DNA from: Microbacteriaceae bacterium
GTDB taxonomy: Bacteria; Actinomycetota; Actinomycetes; Actinomycetales; Microbacteriaceae
Reading direction: 5' to 3'
NCBI GenBank assembly: GCA_947452355.1
Contig: CANGCU010000081.1
Location: forward strand, 1 to 5,774
DNA length: 5,774 nucleotides
In this document: in pieces, positions 1-5,774 of the stretch
Layout of the letters: each line of letters starts with the position of its first letter
How positions within the stretch are numbered: position 1 is the stretch's first letter
Translations under genes and position numbers: made by a program
Notes under the pieces: model-generated
Seen by the model: the letters and a program-made list of their open reading frames with translations, nothing else
Told to the model about the DNA's origin: nothing
Databases searched by the model: none

Positions 1-2081
1 CTCTCGAAAAGCGGGGAAGTTCATTCCACTGGAATGGTCCGTTGGGTGATGCGCGCGAATTGGTCGAGCAGTCACGCAAGCCGACGGACGGACGAATCGT
101 GACGGTCCAGCAGGCACTGCGTGCCGGTGCGAGTATCGAGGATGTTTTCAACGCAACCAAGATTGACCCATGGTTTCTTGACCAGATTGTCCTCATCAAT
201 GAGACCGCAGAGGAACTCGCGTCGGGACCGATGTCGAGCGAGGCAATTCGGACGGCGAAGAATCATGGATTCAGTGATATTCAACTGGCCGAGATTTGGG
301 CAACAACCGAGGACAGTGTGCGCGAGTTCAGGCTCTCTCACGGAATTCGCCCTGTCTTCAAAACAGTCGACACGTGCGCGGGGGAGTTCCCTGCGAAAAC
401 GCCGTATCACTACTCGTCATACGACGCCGAGACGGAAGTCATTCCGTCTGATCGAACCAAGGTCGTGATCATCGGCTCAGGGCCGAATCGAATCGGGCAG
501 GGAATCGAGTTTGACTATTCCTGTGTTCACGCCTCTTTCGCGCTGTCCGATGCGGGTTACGAGACCATCATGATTAACTGCAACCCCGAGACAGTGTCTA
601 CCGACTATGACACGAGCGATCGACTCTATTTCGAGCCATTGACTCTCGAGGACGTTCTTGCCGTCATCGATGCAGAGTCAGCGAGCGGAACGGTCCTCGG
701 CGCAATTGTGCAACTGGGCGGGCAAACAGCGCTCGGGCTCGCGCACGGTCTCGAGCGAAACGGTGTCACTATTTTGGGAACCACTCCTGACGCCATTGAC
801 AGCGCGGAAGAACGCGGTCGGTTCTCGGCTGTTCTCGATGAGTTTGGACTCGTTTCTCCACGCAACGGCATCGCTACCGACGTGGCGTCAGCGATCACCG
901 TCGCGCAGGACGTCGGGTATCCGGTACTTGTTCGCCCGTCCTATGTTCTTGGTGGCCGAGGGATGGAAATCATCTATGACGCGGATTCGATCCGGGACTA
1001 TTTCATTCGAATTGCCGAGTCTGCGATTATCGGACCAAAGGCACCCCTGCTGATTGACCGATTCCTTGAGGACGCAATCGAGATTGATGTCGACGCGCTG
1101 TTCGATGGTGAGCGGCTGTATATCGGCGGGATCATGGAACACATTGAAGAGGCCGGCGTTCATTCCGGTGATTCCGCGTGCACGCTTCCGCCCGTGACAT
1201 TGGGACGAGGTGTTATCGACGAGGTTGTCGCGGCGACAACGTCTATCGCCACGGGGATTGGTGTTCGCGGACTTCTCAATGTCCAGTTCGCTGTGTCGGC
1301 GGGCGTCCTGTACGTCCTTGAAGCGAACCCTCGCGCCAGCCGCACAGTGCCGTTCGTGTCGAAGGCGATGGGAACACAATTGGCCAAAGCCGCGTCGCTG
1401 CTCATGGTCGGTCAAACAATCGCCGAACTAATCAGCGCCGGATTTCTTCCGGAAAACGATGGCTCGGTTGTGCCCAGGGATTCACCCGTGGCGGTGAAGG
1501 AGGCGGTGCTACCGTTCAAACGTTTCCGCACCGTTGAGGGCAGAGTCGTTGATTCAGTGCTCGGTCCCGAGATGCGGTCGACAGGCGAGGTAATGGGCAT
1601 TGATCGAAACTTCCCGCGTGCATTCCGAAAGAGTCAAGAAGCGGTCTATGGCGGTCTTCCAACGAGCGGAACGGTTTTCGTGTCCGTCGCCGATAGAGAC
1701 AAGCGGGCAATTGTCTTGCCAATGCAGCGGTTGGCCCAGCTCGGTTTCACGATTCTGGCCACCGAGGGAACAGCCGATATCCTCGCGAGAAACGGTATCC
1801 CCGTGACAACCGTTCTCAAACACTACGAAGCGGATGCGGGCGAAGAATCGATCATCGATGTGATTCGGTCGGGAGGCGTTGACCTCATCATCAACACGCC
1901 ATCCGGGCGAAGTTCGCGCGCGGATGGGCTTGAGATTCGACGCGAATCGGTATCCGCCGATAAACCCTTGGTCACGACTATCGCACAGGTCTCCGCTGCA
2001 GTGGCTGCGATGGAAACGTCACGCGAACCACTCACGGTACGTTCCCTCCAGGAATATGCCGCGGATAGGGCGGCGTTGTGA
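1..2081 (+). CDS. carB: Carbamoyl-phosphate synthase large chain, 5'-truncated by the window edge
   Basis: CarB joins ammonia from the CarA glutaminase subunit with bicarbonate and two ATP to make carbamoyl phosphate for pyrimidine and arginine synthesis in the cytoplasm. The frame is open from the first full codon at position 3, whose product begins [10 protein letters not shown], a typical internal CarB stretch, so the gene enters from the left. I see 692 residues of a protein usually near 1,070-1,110; the first ATP-grasp half (about 400 residues) lies outside. Counting from the codon at 3: residues 1-150 are the oligomerization domain; 158-167 ([10 protein letters not shown]) open the second synthetase half; QLGGQTAL is at 237-244; the ATP-grasp run [12 protein letters not shown] is at 311-322; and [16 protein letters not shown] at 442-457 supplies metal/ATP-site residues. 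Residues from about 556 form the MGS-like allosteric domain, with TEGTAD near 587. No frameshift is seen. The stop overlaps the pyrF start by 4 bases. carA probably lies upstream (inference). Confidence 0.98.
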   Translation, partial: LEKRGSSFHWNGPLGDARELVEQSRKPTDGRIVTVQQALRAGASIEDVFNATKIDPWFLDQIVLINETAEELASGPMSSEAIRTAKNHGFSDIQLAEIWATTEDSVREFRLSHGIRPVFKTVDTCAGEFPAKTPYHYSSYDAETEVIPSDRTKVVIIGSGPNRIGQGIEFDYSCVHASFALSDAGYETIMINCNPETVSTDYDTSDRLYFEPLTLEDVLAVIDAESASGTVLGAIVQLGGQTALGLAHGLERNGVTILGTTPDAIDSAEERGRFSAVLDEFGLVSPRNGIATDVASAITVAQDVGYPVLVRPSYVLGGRGMEIIYDADSIRDYFIRIAESAIIGPKAPLLIDRFLEDAIEIDVDALFDGERLYIGGIMEHIEEAGVHSGDSACTLPPVTLGRGVIDEVVAATTSIATGIGVRGLLNVQFAVSAGVLYVLEANPRASRTVPFVSKAMGTQLAKAASLLMVGQTIAELISAGFLPENDGSVVPRDSPVAVKEAVLPFKRFRTVEGRVVDSVLGPEMRSTGEVMGIDRNFPRAFRKSQEAVYGGLPTSGTVFVSVADRDKRAIVLPMQRLAQLGFTILATEGTADILARNGIPVTTVLKHYEADAGEESIIDVIRSGGVDLIINTPSGRSSRADGLEIRRESVSADKPLVTTIAQVSAAVAAMETSREPLTVRSLQEYAADRAAL
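2067..2070 (+). promoter_or_regulatory. Ribosome binding site of pyrF
   Basis: AGGG lies inside the last codons of carB, 7 bases before the GTG at 2078. This spacing supports the GTG as the pyrF start despite its 4-base overlap with the carB stop (GTGA), and it fits translation coupled to carB with independent ribosome recruitment. Confidence 0.6.
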
Positions 2082-2887
2082 GTTCGTCGACACCGAGGCT
2101 TGCCAACGCGGTCGCAACCTTCGGTCCGCTTTGCGTAGGTCTCGACCCGAGCCCGGAGTCCCTTGCGAATTGGGATCTTCCCGATTCGCCTGCCGGCGCG
2201 CTGGAGATGTGCAGTGTCGTGCTTGAGTCCTGTACAGGTCTGATCGGGATCGTGAAACCCCAAGTCGGATTTTTCGAACGATTCGGCGCGAGTGGGGTTT
2301 CCACCTTAGAAACCGTCATCAACGACGCACACGCTGCGGGACTCGCAGTTATTGCCGACGCGAAGCGAGGGGATATTGGCTCAACGATGGCGGGATACGC
2401 GAAGGCATGGTTGACCGATGGTCCACTGTGCAGTGATGCGTTAACGGTGACGCCGTACCAGGGATTCGGCTCCCTTGAGCCAGCCTTCGTGCAGGCCGAC
2501 GTTTCGGGCGCAACGGTATTCGTTTTGTGTGCAACATCCAACTCGGACGCAGAAACCATTCAACGTGCGACTCTGGATGGTCAGTCGCTCCCCGCAACCG
2601 TGGCCCGATACGCGCGCGAACGCACTGGGACGACGGATACGGTCGGTGTGGTGGTCGGTGCGACTCGATCTCTCGCCGACAGTGGCCTTGATGCATCCGA
2701 CCTTGAAGGGCTGTACGTGCTCTCCCCAGGGTTCGGCGCACAAGGAGCCGAGCTCTCCCGACTGCGGGAGATATTTGGATCCGCGTCTGCCCGAGTCATC
2801 CCATCCGTCAGCCGGAGCGTCTTGACGGACGGTCCGACGGGGGTGCGCGAACAGATTGCTCGCCATTTGCAAGAATTGGCACTCTAA
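2078..2887 (+). CDS. pyrF: Orotidine-5'-phosphate decarboxylase (PyrF type 2)
   Basis: PyrF removes CO2 from orotidine 5'-phosphate to give UMP, the last step of de novo UMP synthesis, so it belongs to the same pathway as carB just upstream. The 269-residue length is normal for the long PyrF subfamily found in Actinobacteria. Visible motifs: LCVGLDPSP at 18-26 with substrate-binding Asp23; KPQ at 60-62, whose Lys60 starts the Lys-Asp-Lys-Asp catalytic network; the signature [11 protein letters not shown] at 94-104, carrying Asp94, Lys96 and Asp99; VVVGAT at 191-196; and the phosphate-binding SPGFGAQG at 216-223. No key residue is missing. The GTG start overlaps the carB stop and has an AGGG ribosome site 7 bases upstream. 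Its TAA stop shares one base with the ATG of the next gene (TAATG), so the three genes are almost certainly co-transcribed. Confidence 0.97.
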   Translation: MSSSTPRLANAVATFGPLCVGLDPSPESLANWDLPDSPAGALEMCSVVLESCTGLIGIVKPQVGFFERFGASGVSTLETVINDAHAAGLAVIADAKRGDIGSTMAGYAKAWLTDGPLCSDALTVTPYQGFGSLEPAFVQADVSGATVFVLCATSNSDAETIQRATLDGQSLPATVARYARERTGTTDTVGVVVGATRSLADSGLDASDLEGLYVLSPGFGAQGAELSRLREIFGSASARVIPSVSRSVLTDGPTGVREQIARHLQELAL

Positions 2888-3783
2888 TGCGAGATCCCCG
2901 AGAAGCGTCCCTCATCGCGGTCGAACGTCGCCGTGCGCGCGCATCGGTGAAGCACGCCCTTCAGACCGGTGACCGCGAACCGTTGACGGTGGCGCGAACA
3001 GCATGGGACAACGCGGAATCCGCGGAATACGGTCTTCGAATGACGGAATTCTTGGGCAGTATACCCGGGATCGGTGTCGTCAAGATTCCGCGAATATTGG
3101 ATTCGCTGGGGATATCTCCCAGGAAACGATTGGGTGCGCTCGGTCCCCATCAGACCAACCGGCTCACCGCGTGGTTGAACGACAGGCGATTGCTCACGAG
3201 CGCATCGGTCCATCGGGGTCGTCTCGTTGTGCTCGCGGGGCCAACCGCGGTTGGTAAGGGCACCGTCGTCGCTCGAATTCGACAGCACAATCCTGATGTC
3301 CGGTTTTCAGTGTCGGCAACGACGCGTACCCCGAGGCCGGGGGAGTCCAACGGGGAACATTATTTCTTCGTGTCGAACGCTGAATTTGACCGCCTCGTTG
3401 GCACTGACCAGATGCTGGAATGGGCGGTCGTACATGGTCAGAACCGATACGGCACCCCGCGCGGACCGATAGTCGACGCTCTCAACGCAGGCGACAGCAT
3501 CATCCTTGAAATCGATATTCAAGGCGCCCGACAGGTGAAAAAGGCCATGCCGGAGGCCATTCTGGTTTTCCTGATGCCTCCGTCGTGGGACGAACTTGTC
3601 CGACGGCTCGAGTCCCGCGCGACCGAGAACGCCGAGGAACAAGCGCGGCGTCTCGAAACGGCGAAGGTCGAGTTTGCTGCGCGGTCAGAGTTCGACGTCA
3701 TTATTGTGAACGACGATGTCGATTCCGCGGCGGAAGCCGTCGTACAATTGTTGAAAGATCATTACGCGGAAGGCGAATCATGA
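2887..3783 (+). CDS. gmk: Fusion of mycobacterial-type integration host factor (mIHF) and guanylate kinase
   Basis: One uninterrupted 298-residue frame carries two proteins that are separate adjacent genes in many actinobacteria. Residues 1 to about 98 match full-length mIHF: a basic helix ([13 protein letters not shown], 13-25), a middle helical part, a hairpin and helix [18 protein letters not shown] (59-76), then [10 protein letters not shown] (77-86). mIHF is a DNA-binding nucleoid protein. Residues about 110-298 are a complete guanylate kinase, which phosphorylates GMP (or dGMP) to GDP using ATP: P-loop GPTAVGKGT at 118-126, GMP-binding [11 protein letters not shown] at 143-153 and GEHYFF at 156-161, YGT at 188-190, EIDIQG at 208-213, and lid arginines in the R-R-L-E-S-R stretch at 239-244. 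Stand-alone kinases are about 190-210 residues. The ATG shares a base with the pyrF stop and has no strong ribosome site, so initiation is probably by coupling. The 3' end overlaps rpoZ by 4 bases. Both domains look intact, and whether the product stays joined is unknown. Confidence 0.97.
   Translation: MRDPREASLIAVERRRARASVKHALQTGDREPLTVARTAWDNAESAEYGLRMTEFLGSIPGIGVVKIPRILDSLGISPRKRLGALGPHQTNRLTAWLNDRRLLTSASVHRGRLVVLAGPTAVGKGTVVARIRQHNPDVRFSVSATTRTPRPGESNGEHYFFVSNAEFDRLVGTDQMLEWAVVHGQNRYGTPRGPIVDALNAGDSIILEIDIQGARQVKKAMPEAILVFLMPPSWDELVRRLESRATENAEEQARRLETAKVEFAARSEFDVIIVNDDVDSAAEAVVQLLKDHYAEGES
3768..3773 (+). promoter_or_regulatory. Ribosome binding site of rpoZ
   Basis: GGAAGG sits 6 bases before the ATG at 3780, within the final codons of the guanylate kinase gene. 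It is the clearest Shine-Dalgarno sequence in the window and fixes the rpoZ start at 3780, although the frame stays open upstream to 3585. Confidence 0.75.
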
Positions 3784-4028
3784 ACACGAGCAAGGGAATC
3801 ATCGATCCCCCGATTGACGAACTGTTGGCGAAGGTCGACTCGAAGTATCAACTCGTGATTGTTGCGTCGAAGCGCGCGCGTGAAATTAACGACTACTACA
3901 CCGAACGTGCTGAGGGTACGGTTATGACTGCTGGTCCTCTCGTTGAGTTCAGCATCGACGAGAAACCCCTCACCATCGCGATGCGGGAAATCAACGAGGG
4001 TCTTGTTGAGCTCAAGGAAGCGAACTAG
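3780..4028 (+). CDS. rpoZ: DNA-directed RNA polymerase omega subunit
   Basis: Omega is the small subunit that helps the beta' subunit fold and stay in the core RNA polymerase. The product is 82 residues, slightly shorter than many actinobacterial omegas, with all the expected blocks: [18 protein letters not shown] (6-23), then [16 protein letters not shown] (25-40), which forms the main conserved helices, and a C-terminal part with GPLVEF and [11 protein letters not shown]. The start at 3780 is chosen because it follows a GGAAGG ribosome site and gives the family N-terminus. The open frame reaching back to 3585 only shadows the kinase gene. ATGA overlaps the kinase stop. Adjacency of gmk and rpoZ is common across bacteria. 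In many actinobacteria coaBC follows; here metK follows directly after 27 bases. Confidence 0.97.
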   Translation: MNTSKGIIDPPIDELLAKVDSKYQLVIVASKRAREINDYYTERAEGTVMTAGPLVEFSIDEKPLTIAMREINEGLVELKEAN

Positions 4029-4055
4029 ATTCATCCGCCGACAAGGATGGTTTCT
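4029..4055 (+). other. 27-base rpoZ-metK spacer, the only real gap between genes
   Basis: This short gap holds the metK ribosome site (AAGGA, 4043-4047) and a small inverted repeat, CATCC at 4032-4036 and GGATG at 4045-4049. The repeat could form a 5-bp hairpin, plus one U-G pair, over that site. It is too short for a terminator with its T-run, a SAM riboswitch or coaBC, and I see no promoter in it. Confidence 0.8.
4043..4047 (+). promoter_or_regulatory. Ribosome binding site deciding the metK start
   Basis: AAGGA lies 8 bases upstream of the GTG at 4056, a good distance, but runs directly into the ATG at 4047, which is too close for normal initiation. This favours the GTG as the true metK start. 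Confidence 0.65.
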
Positions 4056-5231
4056 GTGACCTTACGTCTCTTCACGAGTGAGTCAGTAACGAGTGGGCAT
4101 CCCGACAAGCTCTGTGACCAGTTGTCCGATGCCATCCTCGATGAAATTCTCTCTCAGGATCGCAACGCAAAGGTAGCGGTCGAATGTCTTGCTTCCGGTG
4201 GACTCATCCATGTCGCCGGCGAAGTGTCAACCGAAGGCTACGTTGATATCGACAAGATTGTCCGCGACGTCATTGTTAACATCGGCTACGACTCGTCCGA
4301 GGTTGATTTTGACGGGCGAACCTGCGGAATCATGTTGTCGATCACTGGCCAGTCACCCGAGATCAATCAGGCCGTGGATAAGGGCGACGAACTCGGAGCC
4401 GGTGATCAGGGAATCATGTTTGGTTACGCGTGCTCGGAAACTCCCCAGTACATGCCGGCCCCCATCTATTTCGCGCACCGCCTCGCGGAACGGCTCGAAT
4501 TCGCCCGTAAAACAGGCCTCGTGTCGTATCTGCGACCGGACGGGAAGACCCAGGTGACCGTTGGGTATGACGGAAACACACCGCGGACCGTGGACACTGT
4601 GGTTGTCTCGACGCAACATGCCCCGGTCGTCGATGGCCAGCGGCTGACGCGCGAGCGCCTAGAACACGACATTCGGACGCACGTCATAGACCCCGTGTTT
4701 GCGGACTCTGGATTGGACGTGTCAGCAGTGAAGTATTTGATCAACCCCTCGGGGTCCTTTGAACACGGCGGGCCAGGAAGCGACGCGGGTCTCACGGGTC
4801 GCAAAATCATTGTCGATACCTACGGGGGTGCGTCGCGGCACGGTGGCGGGGCGTTCTCTGGCAAAGACCCTTCGAAAGTCGACCGGTCGGGCGCGTACGC
4901 CATGCGCTGGGTCGCAAAGAACGCGGTTGCGGCTGGACTGGCATCTCGACTAGAGGTCCAAGTCGCTTACGCCATCGGAGTCCCCGAGCCGATCGGGCTC
5001 TATGTCGAGGCCTTCGGCACAGAGAACGTTCCGCTAGATACGATTCAACGCGTTCTTGAATCCGTGTTCGACCTGCGCCCTGCGTCAATTATTCGCGACC
5101 TTGATTTGCTCAACCGTCGCTATCTCGAAACGTCGACATACGGACATTTCGGGCGAGACGGAGCCAACTTCACCTGGGAACGCCTCGACCGAGTCGAGAA
5201 CATCCGCTCGGTGTTGGCTGAACTCGGTTAG
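4056..5231 (+). CDS. metK: S-adenosylmethionine synthetase
   Basis: MetK makes S-adenosylmethionine, the general methyl donor, from methionine and ATP; the enzyme is a cytoplasmic tetramer. From the GTG at 4056 the product is 391 residues, close to the family length, and begins [18 protein letters not shown], matching the usual N-terminus. The in-frame ATG at 4047 would add only MVS and is poorly spaced from the AAGGA ribosome site. Visible motifs: GHPDK at 14-18 (ATP and metal binding, His15 and Asp17), [12 protein letters not shown] at 114-125 (methionine-binding signature), the LRPDGKTQV stretch near 155-163, [16 protein letters not shown] before 260, and the P-loop-like GGGAFSGKD at 263-271 followed by [10 protein letters not shown]. 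All catalytic blocks appear intact. It uses fewer CGA arginine codons (5 of 27) than pyrF or gmk, as expected of a highly expressed gene. priA starts 2 bases after its stop. Confidence 0.98.
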   Translation: MTLRLFTSESVTSGHPDKLCDQLSDAILDEILSQDRNAKVAVECLASGGLIHVAGEVSTEGYVDIDKIVRDVIVNIGYDSSEVDFDGRTCGIMLSITGQSPEINQAVDKGDELGAGDQGIMFGYACSETPQYMPAPIYFAHRLAERLEFARKTGLVSYLRPDGKTQVTVGYDGNTPRTVDTVVVSTQHAPVVDGQRLTRERLEHDIRTHVIDPVFADSGLDVSAVKYLINPSGSFEHGGPGSDAGLTGRKIIVDTYGGASRHGGGAFSGKDPSKVDRSGAYAMRWVAKNAVAAGLASRLEVQVAYAIGVPEPIGLYVEAFGTENVPLDTIQRVLESVFDLRPASIIRDLDLLNRRYLETSTYGHFGRDGANFTWERLDRVENIRSVLAELG

Positions 5232-5233
5232 GC

Positions 5234-5774
5234 ATGACTCGACGAGTCGCACAGGTGTTGCTCGAGTCGCCTGTGCCGCGCCTCGACCGCCTGCTGGATT
5301 ACCTGATACCCGACGAACTCGATAACCAGGTCGTTGTTGGGGGTCGAGTTCGAGTCCCTTTGGGCAAGGGTGGCTCGCGTCTAATAGACGGCTATGTGGT
5401 TGATGTATCGGACCAATCGACGGCGGGAGTTTCGCTTGCGGAAATCGATTCCGTGCTGGGTGGAATCCCCGTTCTTACGCCCACTCTCTGGCAACTCGTT
5501 CGATCCGTTTCCGACAGAAATTGCGGTAGCGCAGCCGATGTCCTTCGTGTTGCGATTCCGAAACGTGGCGTGCGTGCAGAGAAGGGGCGTGCCATTCCCG
5601 TGCGAAAGGAATCTGCCGCGCACCCCTCATCACGTCGCGCGATGGCATTGTCATCCGGAGTGTGCGAAACAGAATCAGGACCCACGACACAGGGCTTTAA
5701 CGACATCGCAGTTCTGGTGAGTTCCGCCGAAGGGGGAGTCATTGTCGTCGTCCCCGACTGGCGTGACCTCGCAC
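5234..5774 (+). CDS. priA: Primosomal protein N' PriA, N-terminal part, cut by the window end
   Basis: PriA recognises stalled replication forks and helps reload the replicative helicase. The frame opens with ATG at 5234, two bases after the metK stop, and stays open for 180 codons to the window end. The N-terminus reads VAQVLLESPVPRLDRLLDYLIPDEL (residues 5 to about 29), then GGRVRVPLGKGG and LIDGYVVDV, which is the 3'-end-binding domain of PriA. LTPTLWQLVRSVSDRNCGSAADVLRVAIPKR follows, matching the conserved second block, and VVVPDWRDL near 171-179 resembles the start of the helicase-type lobe. Actinobacterial PriA proteins are known to lack a functional ATPase site, which cannot be tested here because that part lies outside. 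The stretch between the second block and VVVPD looks shorter and less conserved than I expect. No strong ribosome site precedes the ATG, so coupling to metK is likely. metK-priA adjacency is typical of actinobacteria. Confidence 0.94.
   Translation, partial: MTRRVAQVLLESPVPRLDRLLDYLIPDELDNQVVVGGRVRVPLGKGGSRLIDGYVVDVSDQSTAGVSLAEIDSVLGGIPVLTPTLWQLVRSVSDRNCGSAADVLRVAIPKRGVRAEKGRAIPVRKESAAHPSSRRAMALSSGVCETESGPTTQGFNDIAVLVSSAEGGVIVVVPDWRDLA
5236..5276 (+). repeat. Overlapping inverted repeats at the priA start
   Basis: Just after the priA ATG, GACTCG (5236-5241) is complementary to CGAGTC at 5243-5248 and again at 5263-5268, and GCACAGG (5249-5255) is complementary to CCTGTGC (5270-5276). CGAGTCGC occurs twice, 20 bases apart. 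The segments could form alternative hairpins in the mRNA. The sequence is also codon-constrained, so this may be chance. Confidence 0.45.

Noticed and set aside
42..44. TTG at 42 as the carB start
   Set aside because: The frame is open upstream to position 3 and encodes typical internal CarB sequence ([10 protein letters not shown]), and the protein would lack its whole first synthetase half. The gene is cut by the window edge.
888..1415. 175-residue minus-strand open frame across carB
   Set aside because: It is antisense to strongly conserved CarB motifs and its translation shows no recognisable domain; it is a shadow of the coding frame.
1823..2559. Minus-strand open frames over the carB-pyrF junction (1823-2263 and 2032-2559)
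   Set aside because: They overlap each other and the conserved plus-strand genes, and their products look like low-complexity antisense translation.
3585..3779. Upstream extension of rpoZ to 3585 (147 residues)
   Set aside because: It lies entirely inside the kinase gene, its translation does not resemble omega, and a strong ribosome site precedes the ATG at 3780.
4047..4049. ATG at 4047 as the metK start
   Set aside because: The only ribosome site runs straight into this ATG, while the GTG at 4056 is well spaced and gives the usual [16 protein letters not shown] N-terminus.
4029..4055. SAM riboswitch or intrinsic terminator before metK
   Set aside because: The gap is only 27 bases, far too short for a SAM riboswitch, and the small hairpin has no T-run after it.
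5341..5358. tRNA T-arm-like sequence (GAGTTCGAGTC flanked by GGG and CCC)
   Set aside because: It lies in the coding sequence of priA (GRVRVPLG), and no acceptor, anticodon or D arm can be found around it.
5381..5742. Open frames on both strands in the last 400 bases
   Set aside because: The true frame here is priA, which continues past the window end; the others show no conserved motifs.

Overview
The window is a tightly packed, single-direction (+ strand) run of six housekeeping genes from an actinobacterium. In order they are the 3' two thirds of carB, pyrF, a guanylate kinase gene with a full-length mycobacterial-type integration host factor (mIHF) domain fused to its N-terminus, rpoZ, metK, and the 5' end of priA. 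The carB-pyrF-mihF-gmk-rpoZ-(coaBC)-metK-priA order is a known actinobacterial arrangement. Together with the mIHF domain, which is confined to Actinobacteria as far as I know, it places the organism there. Base composition is moderate, roughly mid-fifties percent GC from sampling a few lines, and the CGA arginine codon is common. This argues against the very GC-rich lineages and for a moderate-GC group, for example within Micrococcales/Microbacteriaceae or Actinomycetales. The genus cannot be named from this sequence.

Layout: positions 1-2081 hold the C-terminal part of the carbamoyl-phosphate synthase large chain (oligomerization domain, second ATP-grasp synthetase half, allosteric MGS-like domain). 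Positions 2078-2887 are orotidine-5'-phosphate decarboxylase, 2887-3783 the mIHF-guanylate kinase fusion, 3780-4028 RNA polymerase omega, and 4056-5231 S-adenosylmethionine synthetase. Positions 5234-5774 are the N-terminal part of PriA, which runs off the end. The first four genes overlap by 4, 1 and 4 bases. The only gaps are 27 bases before metK and 2 bases before priA, so there is no room for an internal terminator, tRNA, riboswitch or conventional promoter between genes, and no stretch over 300 bases lacks a gene.

Functionally the cluster joins de novo pyrimidine synthesis (carB, pyrF) to purine nucleotide phosphorylation (gmk), nucleoid and transcription functions (mIHF domain, omega), methyl-donor synthesis (metK) and replication restart (priA). 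Two things depart from the textbook order: mihF and gmk are one reading frame, and coaBC (dfp), usually between rpoZ and metK in actinobacteria, is absent. I found no mobile element, CRISPR array, RNA gene or defence system. This is an ordinary core-genome region with a few noteworthy local features.
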